Source: Piscinibacter gummiphilus
GTDB lineage: Bacteria > Pseudomonadota > Gammaproteobacteria > Burkholderiales > Burkholderiaceae_C
Assembly: GCF_032681285.1 (NCBI RefSeq)
Contig: NZ_CP136336.1
Coordinates: 1-64,000, forward strand
DNA: 64,000 bases
Direction of reading: 5' to 3'
The notes beneath the pieces are model-generated. The model had not been told where the DNA came from. It worked only from the letters and a program-made list of their open reading frames with translations, and did no database searches. A program made the translations under genes and the position numbers. Positions within the stretch are counted from its first letter, which is position 1. Each line of letters begins with the position of its first letter. Of the stretch, positions 54,641 through 64,000 are shown one piece after another.

Positions 54641-55325
54641 TGTGTTCCCTGCCGTGACCCGACCGATCCTCGCCGGTGTGCTGGTCGGCCTGTTTGCGGT
54701 GAGCGCCCAGGCCGCGCAGATCTACAGCTGTGTCGATGGCAACGGCCGCCGGCTCACCTCCGACCGGCCGATCCGGGAATGCCTGGCGCGCGAGCAGCGC
54801 CTGCTCAACGCCGACGGGTCGGTGAAGCAGGTGGTGCCGCCCACGATGACCGTCGACGAGCTGGCCGAGGCCGAGGCCAAGAAGCGCCAGGCCGAACTCG
54901 AGCGCGCCGCCAAGCAAGACGCGGTGCGGCGCGACCGCAACCTGCTGGCGCGCTTCCCCGACGAAGCGGCGCACAGCAAGGCCCGCGAGGCTGCGCTCGA
55001 CGACGTGCGCAAGGGCGTGAAGTTCTCCGAAGACCGGCTGGTCGAGCTGCAGAAGGAGCGCAAGCCCCTGCTCGACGAGCTGGAGTTCTACAAGGGCAAG
55101 AAGCTGCCGCTCAAGCTGCGCCAGCAGCTCGATGCGAACGATGCCGCGACCACCGCGCAGCGTTCTCTGGTGCAAAACCAGAAGGAAGAGATCAAGCGCA
55201 TCGATTCGCTGTACGACAGCGAACTCGCGCGCCTGCGCAAGCTGTGGGCCGGCGCGCCGGCCGGCAGCCTGCCATTGGCCGCCTCGCCGACGCCAGCCTC
55301 CGGCACCAAGTCCGCCGGCAACTGA
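54630..55325 (+). CDS. DUF4124 domain protein, secreted, with coiled coil
   Basis: A 231-residue protein. A hydrophobic leader ([20 protein letters not shown]) is followed by a DUF4124 start ([20 protein letters not shown]) and then a long charged helix, probably a coiled coil (residues about 80-200, for example [19 protein letters not shown]). It overlaps pyrE by 11 bases from the ATG; GTG codons at 54642 and 54654 are alternative starts that shorten the leader. Periplasmic, function unknown. Confidence 0.85.
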   Translation: MGCDVFPAVTRPILAGVLVGLFAVSAQAAQIYSCVDGNGRRLTSDRPIRECLAREQRLLNADGSVKQVVPPTMTVDELAEAEAKKRQAELERAAKQDAVRRDRNLLARFPDEAAHSKAREAALDDVRKGVKFSEDRLVELQKERKPLLDELEFYKGKKLPLKLRQQLDANDAATTAQRSLVQNQKEEIKRIDSLYDSELARLRKLWAGAPAGSLPLAASPTPASGTKSAGN

Positions 55326-55353
55326 GGCCGGTGACCCGGCCGCCTCAGCCGGC
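55314..55353. terminator. Shared hairpin between two convergent genes (possible bidirectional terminator)
   Basis: A GC-rich interrupted stem (GCCGGC..CTGAG.GCCGG with CCGGC...CTCAG.CCGGC) contains the stop codons of both the DUF4124 gene and gatB. No clear T-run follows on either side. Confidence 0.4.
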
Positions 55354-56796
55354 GAGCTTCTTCTTCAGCAGTTCGTTCACCACCGACGGGTTGGCCTTGC
55401 CCTTGGTGGCCTTCATGGCCTGGCCGACCAGGGCGTTGAAGGCCTTCTCCTTGCCGGCGCGGAATTCCTCCACCGACTTGGTGTTGGCGGCCAGCACCTC
55501 GTCGAGGATGCGTTCGATCTCGCCGGTGTCGTTGGACTGCTTCAGGTCCAGCCGCTCGATGATCGCGTCCACATCGCCACCTTCGGCCCACAGCACGTCG
55601 AACACCTTCTTCGCGCTGTTGTTGGCGATGGTGCCGTCGGCGATGCGGCCGACGAGGCGGGCCAGCGTGGCGGCGTCGACCTTGCTGGCGTCGAGCCCCA
55701 GGTCCTCGGCGTTCAGGCGCCGCGAGACTTCACCCATCATCCAGTTGGCCACCAGCTTGGGCTGGCCGCTCGCCTTGGCCGCCGCCTCGAAGTACGCGCC
55801 GAAGGCCTTGGTCTGCGTGACCATCGAGGCGTCATACGCCGGCAGTCCGTAGGCCGACTGGAAACGCTCGGCCATCACGCGCGGCAGCTCGGGCATCTCG
55901 GCCTTCACCCGCTCCACCCACTCGAGCGCGATCACGAGCGGCGGCAGGTCGGGGTCGGGGAAGTAGCGGTAGTCGTGCGCGTCTTCCTTGGTGCGCATCG
56001 CCCGCGTTTCGCCGGTGTCGGGGTTGAAGAGCACGGTGGCCTGCTGCACCTCGCCGCCGTCTTCGATCAGGTCGATCTGCCACTGGATCTCGAAGTCGAT
56101 CGCCTGCTGCATGAACTTGAACGAGTTCAGGTTCTTGATCTCGCGGCGGGTGCCGAAGTCGGCGCCGGGCTTGCGCACCGAGACGTTGGCGTCGCAGCGG
56201 AAGCTGCCCTCCTGCATGTTGCCGTCGCAGATGTCGAGCCAGACCACGAGCGCGTGCAGGGCCTTCGCGTATTCGACGGCCTCGACGCTCGAGCGGATGT
56301 CGGGCTCGGTCACGATCTCGAGCAGCGGCGTGCCGGCGCGGTTGAGGTCGATGCCGGTCTGGCCGGCGTAGTCTTCGTGCAGCGACTTGCCGGCGTCTTC
56401 TTCCAGGTGGGCGCGGGTCAGGTTGACCTTGTGCTTCGTGTCGCCGACGTAGAACTCGACGCCGCCGCCCTGCACCACCGGGATCTCGTACTGGCTGATC
56501 TGGTAGCCCTTGGGCAGGTCGGGGTAGAAGTAGTTCTTGCGGGCGAAGATCGACTGCGGTGCGACCTTGGCGCCGACCGCCAGGCCAAAGCGGATGGCGC
56601 GTTCGACCGCACCCTTGTTCATGACCGGCAGCGTGCCGGGCAGGGCCAGGTCCACCGGCGAGGCCTGCGTGTTGGGCTCGGCGCCGAACTGCGTCGACGA
56701 GCCGCTGAAGGCCTTGCTCTTGGTCGAGAGCTGCACATGCGTCTCGATGCCGATCACGACCTCGTAGCCGCGGATGAGTTTGCTTGTGGTCGCCAT
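55345..56796 (-). CDS. gatB: Aspartyl/glutamyl-tRNA(Asn/Gln) amidotransferase subunit B
   Basis: A 483-residue subunit with the family start [59 protein letters not shown] and the tail domain [11 protein letters not shown]. It binds misacylated tRNA, activates the side chain with ATP and passes it ammonia from GatA. It is the last gene of gatCAB, one base after gatA. The complex implies an indirect route to Gln-tRNA or Asn-tRNA in this organism. Confidence 0.96.
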   Translation of the reverse strand: MATTSKLIRGYEVVIGIETHVQLSTKSKAFSGSSTQFGAEPNTQASPVDLALPGTLPVMNKGAVERAIRFGLAVGAKVAPQSIFARKNYFYPDLPKGYQISQYEIPVVQGGGVEFYVGDTKHKVNLTRAHLEEDAGKSLHEDYAGQTGIDLNRAGTPLLEIVTEPDIRSSVEAVEYAKALHALVVWLDICDGNMQEGSFRCDANVSVRKPGADFGTRREIKNLNSFKFMQQAIDFEIQWQIDLIEDGGEVQQATVLFNPDTGETRAMRTKEDAHDYRYFPDPDLPPLVIALEWVERVKAEMPELPRVMAERFQSAYGLPAYDASMVTQTKAFGAYFEAAAKASGQPKLVANWMMGEVSRRLNAEDLGLDASKVDAATLARLVGRIADGTIANNSAKKVFDVLWAEGGDVDAIIERLDLKQSNDTGEIERILDEVLAANTKSVEEFRAGKEKAFNALVGQAMKATKGKANPSVVNELLKKKLAG

Positions 56797-56797
56797 G

Positions 56798-58281
<1,484 letters not shown>

Positions 58282-58285
<4 letters not shown>

Positions 58286-58581
58286 TCGATGACCTTGGGG
58301 ACGAGGAAGAGGCCGTCTTCGCTGGCCGGGGCGTTGCGCAGGTTGCGCTCGCGGTCGTTGGTCTCGGTGACCACGTCGTCACGCAGGCGCAGGCCCACGT
58401 CGCGCACCGCGGAGAGCGGCGTGTACAGCGGCTCCACGCCGCTCGTGTCGACGGCGCTCATGCGCTCGACGATGGAGAAGAACTCGTTGAGTTGAAGCCT
58501 CATCGCCTCTTGCTCGTCGGCCTGCAATTCGAGGCGGGCCAGGTGGGCGATGCGGCCGACATCCTGGGGGGTCAGGGCCAT
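58282..58581 (-). CDS. gatC: Aspartyl/glutamyl-tRNA(Asn/Gln) amidotransferase subunit C
   Basis: A 99-residue subunit with [40 protein letters not shown] and [20 protein letters not shown], the whole GatC family pattern. It stabilises GatA-GatB. It is the first gene of the minus-strand operon, divergent from mreB. Confidence 0.95.
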
Positions 58582-59905
<1,324 letters not shown>

Positions 59906-59923
59906 ACGTGAACAGCACCACGA

Positions 59924-59955
59924 AGCCGGCACGTGCATCGCGTGGCCGGCTTTTT
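59924..59955 (+). terminator. Terminator between mreB and mreC
   Basis: AGCCGGC pairs with GCCGGCT, extended by ACG/CGT with a bulged G, and five T residues follow. It lies 19 bases after the mreB stop and would let mreB be made in excess over mreCD-mrdA-rodA. Confidence 0.75.
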
Positions 59956-59997
59956 CAATTCAAACGTTTGAGCTTTTCCTGAGTCACAGCGGTCACC

Positions 59998-60924
59998 ATG
60001 CCTCTCGGCACCCTCGATCGAACCCCGCCGCCCTTCTTTCGCCAAGGGCCGTCGGCGTTCACGCGCATGGTGTTCTTCTCGGCGCTGGCGCTCTTCCTGA
60101 TGGTGGCCGACACCCGCTTCAAGGTGACGCAGCCCCTGCGCGCGATCGTGGCCACCGTGCTCAACCCGGTGGAGCGCGTGCTGCGCACGCCGGTCGACCT
60201 GTGGCAGGGCGCGGCCGACTACCTCGGCGGCCTGCAGCAGGCCCGCAGCGAGGAGACCCGCGCCAAGGTGCTGCTGGTGCAGCAGGCCGAGCGGGCCGCC
60301 AAGGTGGAGCAACTGCAACAGGAAAACGCCCGCCTGCGCGCCCTGCTGGAGCTGCGCGGTGCGCTCAAGGTGCGCTCGCAGACCGCCGAGGTGCTCTACG
60401 ACGCGCCCGACCCCTACTCCCGCAAGGTCATCATCGACCGCGGCAACCGTGACGGCCTGGTGATCTCGTCGCCGGTCATCAACGAGGCGGGCGTGCTGGG
60501 CCAGGTCACGCGTGTCTTCCCGTACAGCGCCGAGGTCACGCTGCTCACCGACAAGGAAGCCGCGATCCCGGTGCTCAACAGCCGCACCCAGGCGCGCAGC
60601 GCCGCGTTCGGCAACTCGGCCGGCGCGGGCCTCGAGCTGCGCTTCATGGCCGGCAACGCCGACGTGCAGGTGGGCGATTTGCTGTCGACCTCCGGTGTCG
60701 ACGGCGTCTACCCCTCGGGCCTGCCGGTGGCCAAGGTGGTGAGCGTGGACCGCAAGGTCGAGACGGGTTTTGCGCGCATTGCGCTGGCCCCCATCGCCGA
60801 GCCCGACAGCGTGCGCCACGTGCTGGTGCTGGAGCCGGTGGGCATCCAGATGCCGCCGCGGCCCGACACCCCGCTGGCCGACGAGCCGGCCAAGGCGAAG
60901 AGGGAAAAGGGGCCAAAACGATGA
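59998..60924 (+). CDS. mreC: Rod shape-determining protein MreC
   Basis: A 308-residue bitopic protein. One membrane helix (MVFFSALALFLMVADTRF) and a coiled coil (about 75-120, for example AAKVEQLQQENARLRALLEL) are followed by the periplasmic beta domain (VIIDRGNRDGLVISSPVINE, GVDGVYPSGLPVAKVVSVDR). It links MreB to PBP2 and RodA. ATGA overlap with mreD. Confidence 0.95.
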   Translation: MPLGTLDRTPPPFFRQGPSAFTRMVFFSALALFLMVADTRFKVTQPLRAIVATVLNPVERVLRTPVDLWQGAADYLGGLQQARSEETRAKVLLVQQAERAAKVEQLQQENARLRALLELRGALKVRSQTAEVLYDAPDPYSRKVIIDRGNRDGLVISSPVINEAGVLGQVTRVFPYSAEVTLLTDKEAAIPVLNSRTQARSAAFGNSAGAGLELRFMAGNADVQVGDLLSTSGVDGVYPSGLPVAKVVSVDRKVETGFARIALAPIAEPDSVRHVLVLEPVGIQMPPRPDTPLADEPAKAKREKGPKR

Positions 60925-61439
60925 TGCCCCGTGGCGCCGACCAGCTGCTGCTGCCGGTCAACCCGTTCTTCATGTGGACCACGATGTTGCTGGCCTTCGC
61001 CTTCAACCTCGTGCCCTTCGGCCGCGTGGCCTACCTGCCCGACATGCTGGCGCTGGTGCTCGTCTTCTGGAACGTGCACCAGCCGCGCCGGGTGGGCCTG
61101 GGCGCGGCCTTCGTGTTCGGCGTCTTGATGGATGTGCACGACAGCGCCGTGCTCGGCCAGCACGCCCTCGCCTACACGCTCTTGAGCTTCTTCGCCATCA
61201 CCATCCACCGGCGGCTGCTGTGGTTCGGCGTGCTCTCGCAGGCGCTGCAGATCCTGCCGCTCTTCGTGGCGGCGCATGCGGTGTCGATGGTGGTGCGCAT
61301 GATGGTGGGCGGCATGCTGCCCGGCTGGGAAGTGATGCTCGCGCCGGTGTTCGAGAGCCTCCTGTGGCCGGTGGTGTCGTTGGTGTTGCTCGCACCGCAG
61401 CGTCGCCCGCCGGACACTGACAAGAATCGCCCTCTGTAA
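60921..61439 (+). CDS. mreD: Rod shape-determining protein MreD
   Basis: A 172-residue protein with about five membrane helices and the MreD text LPDMLALVLVFWNVHQPRRV and VFGVLMDVHDSAVLGQHALA. It is a structural partner of MreC and PBP2 in the elongasome. The start overlaps the mreC stop (ATGA), and mrdA begins 12 bases later. Confidence 0.94.
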   Translation: MMPRGADQLLLPVNPFFMWTTMLLAFAFNLVPFGRVAYLPDMLALVLVFWNVHQPRRVGLGAAFVFGVLMDVHDSAVLGQHALAYTLLSFFAITIHRRLLWFGVLSQALQILPLFVAAHAVSMVVRMMVGGMLPGWEVMLAPVFESLLWPVVSLVLLAPQRRPPDTDKNRPL

Positions 61440-61451
61440 TCGGCAGCTGTC

Positions 61452-63503
61452 ATGACCGAACTCAGAAACGTCGAGCAGGAAGTCGGGCGATTCCGCACGC
61501 GCCTGCTCGCGGCGGCGGCTTTCGTGCTGCTCGCCTTCGGCCTGCTCGCCGCGCGCCTGGTGGTGCTCCAGGTCACGCGCCACGACGAACTCTCGACCCA
61601 GGCCGAGAACAACCGCATCGCGGTCGTGCCCATCGTGCCCAACCGCGGCCTCATCGTCGACCGCAACGGCGTGGTGCTGGCCAACAACTACTCGGCCTAC
61701 ACGCTGGAGATCAGCCCCACGAAGGTGGCCGACCTCGAGGCCACGATCACCGGGCTCGAATCCATCATCGAGATCCAGCCGCGCGACCGCAAGCGTTTCA
61801 AGCGGCTGCTGGAAGAAAGCAAGAGCTTCGAGTCGCTGCCGATCCGCACCAAGCTCACCGATGAAGAAGTGGCCCGCTTCACCGCGCAGCGCTTCCGTTT
61901 CCCCGGCGTCGACATCAAGGCCCGGCTCTTCCGCAACTACCCGCTCGGCGACGTGGGCAGCCACGTGATCGGCTACATCGGCCGCATCAACCAGGCCGAG
62001 AAGGCCGCGATGGAGGACTGGGAAGAAGAGAAGCTCGACAACTACCGCGGCACCGAGTACATCGGCAAGCTCGGCGTGGAGCAGAGCTACGAATCCGATC
62101 TGCATGGCCTCACGGGTGTCGAAGAGGTCGAGACGAGCGCCGGTGGCCGCGCGGTGCGACGCCTGAAGAGCAGCCCGCCGACCCCCGGCAACAAGCTGAT
62201 CCTGTCGATCGACATCCGCCTGCAGGCCCTCGTCGAGCAGCTCTACGGCGACCGCCGCGGCGCGCTCGTCGCGCTCGACCCGCGCAATGGCGAGGTGCTC
62301 GCCTTCGTCAGCAAGCCGACCTTCGACCCCAACCTCTTCGTCGACGGCATCGACTTCGATTCGTGGAAGGAACTCAACGAGTCGATCGACAAGCCCCTCT
62401 TGAACCGCGCCCTGCGAGGCACCTACCCGCCGGGCTCCACCTTCAAGCCCTTCATGGCGATGGCCGCGCTCAACACCGGCAAGCGCAGCGCCACGCAGAT
62501 CATCCACGACGGCGGCAGCTTCGTCTTCGGCAACCACACCTTCCGCAGCCACGGCGACCACGGCCTCGGGCCGGTCGACATGGTGCGCGCCATCGCGCTC
62601 TCCAGCAACGTCTACTTCTATTCGCTCGCCAACGAGATGGGCGTGGACCTGATGCACGATGAACTCGAGCCCTTCGGCTTCGGCCGCAAGACCGGCATCG
62701 ACATCGAAGGCGAAGTGACCGGCCTCCTGCCGTCGACCGAATGGAAGCGACGTGCCTACAAGAAGCCCGAGCAGCAGAAGTGGTATGCCGGCGAGACCAT
62801 CTCGCTGGGCATCGGCCAGGGCTACAACAACTTCACCATGCTGCAGCTGGCGAGCGCGGTCTCGACGCTCGTGTCCAAGGGCGAGCGCTACAAGCCGCGC
62901 ATCGTGCGCGAGGTGGAAGACGTGGTCACGCGCGAGCGGCGGCAGGTGGCCCATGCCGCGCTCGACTCCTTGCCGCTCAGGCCCGAGCAGGTGGCCGTCG
63001 TCGTGCAGGGCATGCAGCAGGTGGTGACCGCCGGCACCGGTGCGCGGGTGTTTGCCGGCGCGGGTTACCAGAGCGGCGGCAAGACCGGCACTGCGCAGGC
63101 CGTCGGGGTGCGCGCCAACGAGAAGTACAACGCCAGCAAGCTCGAAGAGCACAAGCGCGACCACGCGCTCTACATCGCCTTCGCGCCGCTGGAGAACCCC
63201 ACCATCGCGCTGGCGGTGATCGTCGAGAACGCCGGCTTCGGCGCGGCAAGCGCCGCCCCCATCGCGCGCCGCGTGATGGACTACGTGCTGCTCGGCCAGT
63301 ACCCGAGCGAGGAAGACATCGCACTCACGCGTGAAGGCAAGACCGCGGCGCCGGTCGGTACGCCACGTGCCGCCTCGGCCGTGCCCCTGTCGGGCGCAGC
63401 CGGCTTCGCGGCGGCGCCGATGGGCGGTGCCGGCGTGGTGGCGGCGGGGGTCGTCACGGTCGCCGCCACCGCGGCCTCGGCCCCCGAGAAGGCACGGCCA
63501 TGA
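61452..63503 (+). CDS. mrdA: Penicillin-binding protein 2
   Basis: A 683-residue transpeptidase. An N-terminal membrane helix (about 20-40) is followed by a dimerisation domain and the catalytic domain with GTYPPGSTFKPFMAMAALN (Ser329-x-x-Lys332), SSNVYFYSLA (SxN) and SGGKTGTAQAVG (KTG). An alanine/glycine-rich tail of about 45 residues (SGAAGFAAAPMGGAGVVAAG) extends beyond the usual end of the family. It cross-links the lateral cell wall with RodA as partner. ATGA overlap with rodA. Confidence 0.96.
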   Translation: MTELRNVEQEVGRFRTRLLAAAAFVLLAFGLLAARLVVLQVTRHDELSTQAENNRIAVVPIVPNRGLIVDRNGVVLANNYSAYTLEISPTKVADLEATITGLESIIEIQPRDRKRFKRLLEESKSFESLPIRTKLTDEEVARFTAQRFRFPGVDIKARLFRNYPLGDVGSHVIGYIGRINQAEKAAMEDWEEEKLDNYRGTEYIGKLGVEQSYESDLHGLTGVEEVETSAGGRAVRRLKSSPPTPGNKLILSIDIRLQALVEQLYGDRRGALVALDPRNGEVLAFVSKPTFDPNLFVDGIDFDSWKELNESIDKPLLNRALRGTYPPGSTFKPFMAMAALNTGKRSATQIIHDGGSFVFGNHTFRSHGDHGLGPVDMVRAIALSSNVYFYSLANEMGVDLMHDELEPFGFGRKTGIDIEGEVTGLLPSTEWKRRAYKKPEQQKWYAGETISLGIGQGYNNFTMLQLASAVSTLVSKGERYKPRIVREVEDVVTRERRQVAHAALDSLPLRPEQVAVVVQGMQQVVTAGTGARVFAGAGYQSGGKTGTAQAVGVRANEKYNASKLEEHKRDHALYIAFAPLENPTIALAVIVENAGFGAASAAPIARRVMDYVLLGQYPSEEDIALTREGKTAAPVGTPRAASAVPLSGAAGFAAAPMGGAGVVAAGVVTVAATAASAPEKARP

Positions 63504-64000
63504 GCGTCGTCTTCGAGAAGCCCTCGCTCTGGAACCGCATCAAGCCGATCTTCACCGGCTTCGACGGGCCCTTGCTCTTCGCCATCCTCTGGCTGGCGGC
63601 GCTGGGCCTCGTGACCATGTATTCGGCGGGCTTCGACCACGGCACCCGCTTCGTCGACCACGGCCGCAACATGCTGCTGGCCTTCGGCATCCTCTTCGTG
63701 GTGGCGCAGGTGCCGCCGCAGAAGCTGATGCGCCTGGCGGTGCCGCTCTACGCGGTGGGGGTGCTGCTGCTGGTGGCGGTGGCCCTCTTCGGCATCACGA
63801 AGAAAGGCGCGACCCGCTGGCTCAACGTGGGCGTGGTGATCCAGCCGAGCGAGATGCTCAAGATCGCCGTGCCGCTGATGCTGGCCTGGTGGTTCCAGCG
63901 GCGCGAAGGCGCGCTGCGGGTGAGCGACTTCCTGGTGGCGCTGCTCATCCTCGCGGTGCCGGTGGGCCTGATCGTCAAGCAGCCCGACCTCGGCACGGCC
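63500..64000 (+). CDS. rodA: Rod shape-determining protein RodA, 5' part (runs off the window)
   Basis: The first 167 codons of a SEDS-family peptidoglycan polymerase. A cytoplasmic start (MSVVFEKPSLWNRIKPIFTG) is followed by membrane helices, with the family pieces LVTMYSAGFDHGTRFV, GATRWLNVGVVIQPSEMLKI and VKQPDLGTA. It polymerises glycan chains for the elongasome with PBP2. The 3' end lies outside the window. Confidence 0.95.
   Translation, partial: MSVVFEKPSLWNRIKPIFTGFDGPLLFAILWLAALGLVTMYSAGFDHGTRFVDHGRNMLLAFGILFVVAQVPPQKLMRLAVPLYAVGVLLLVAVALFGITKKGATRWLNVGVVIQPSEMLKIAVPLMLAWWFQRREGALRVSDFLVALLILAVPVGLIVKQPDLGTA

Noticed and set aside
60708..63164. Long minus-strand frame opposite mreC, mreD and mrdA
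   Set aside because: It spans three real genes and has no recognisable domain.

Overview
The window reads as chromosomal DNA of a GC-rich betaproteobacterium of the order Burkholderiales, most like the Rubrivivax/Leptothrix/Rhizobacter group. The reasons are the strong G/C preference at third codon positions, an orphan Bug-type (TctC) solute receptor, the gene order mreB-mreC-mreD-mrdA-rodA divergent from gatCAB, and FtrA-type and OruR-like AraC regulators. I see no rRNA, tRNA, CRISPR array, insertion sequence or prophage. Genes are densely packed, and many same-strand pairs overlap by ATGA or TGATG.

Left part (1-16.4 kb). The window opens in the 3' end of a maltoporin gene with a clear terminator. 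An ECF sigma/cupin anti-sigma pair and a SRPBCC gene follow. A large minus-strand operon (about 12.2 to 2.5 kb) then encodes a GntR regulator, an AprA-like flavoprotein, an AprB-like ferredoxin, a HEAT-repeat protein, a second ferredoxin, a sulfonate/taurine-type ABC importer, a DUF971 protein, a ferredoxin-NADP reductase and a YeiH-type putative sulfate exporter. The layout suggests uptake of a sulfur compound, electron transfer from NADPH through ferredoxin to a flavoenzyme, and export of a sulfur oxyanion. FtrA, a rhodanese and a SulP permease lie next to it.

Middle part (16.4-36.2 kb). This holds a Bug receptor, an orphan hybrid GAF/PAS histidine kinase, a RutG-like uracil permease, two small proteins and a TetR-controlled unit. 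The TetR unit has identical palindromic operators before tetR and before a 36-residue membrane peptide plus hydrolase. A Yej-type oligopeptide ABC transporter with a divergent binding-protein gene, acetoacetyl-CoA synthetase, a flavin reductase, a muropeptide-processing pair (M14 peptidase and AmpG) and an M48 peptidase follow. The gap between the convergent acetoacetyl-CoA synthetase and flavin reductase genes carries two copies of a nested, covarying hairpin element.

Right-middle (36.3-48 kb). A membrane-anchored patatin is followed 13 bp later by a 1208-residue protein that joins a DyP-type peroxidase to a cytochrome P450, a layout that recalls oxylipin pathways. Facing it are a degenerate class III cyclase/AAA/TPR protein and a CRP-family regulator, then a LuxR-type regulator, an MBL hydrolase and a membrane protein.

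Right end (48-64 kb). A second-type EF-G gene has an elaborate 378-bp leader with short peptides, alternative hairpins, a terminator and a hairpin abutting the start codon. After it come a carboxylesterase, an AraC regulator, an outer-membrane barrel protein, exonuclease III, pyrE, a DUF4124 protein, gatCAB and the rod-shape cluster, which runs off the end inside rodA.
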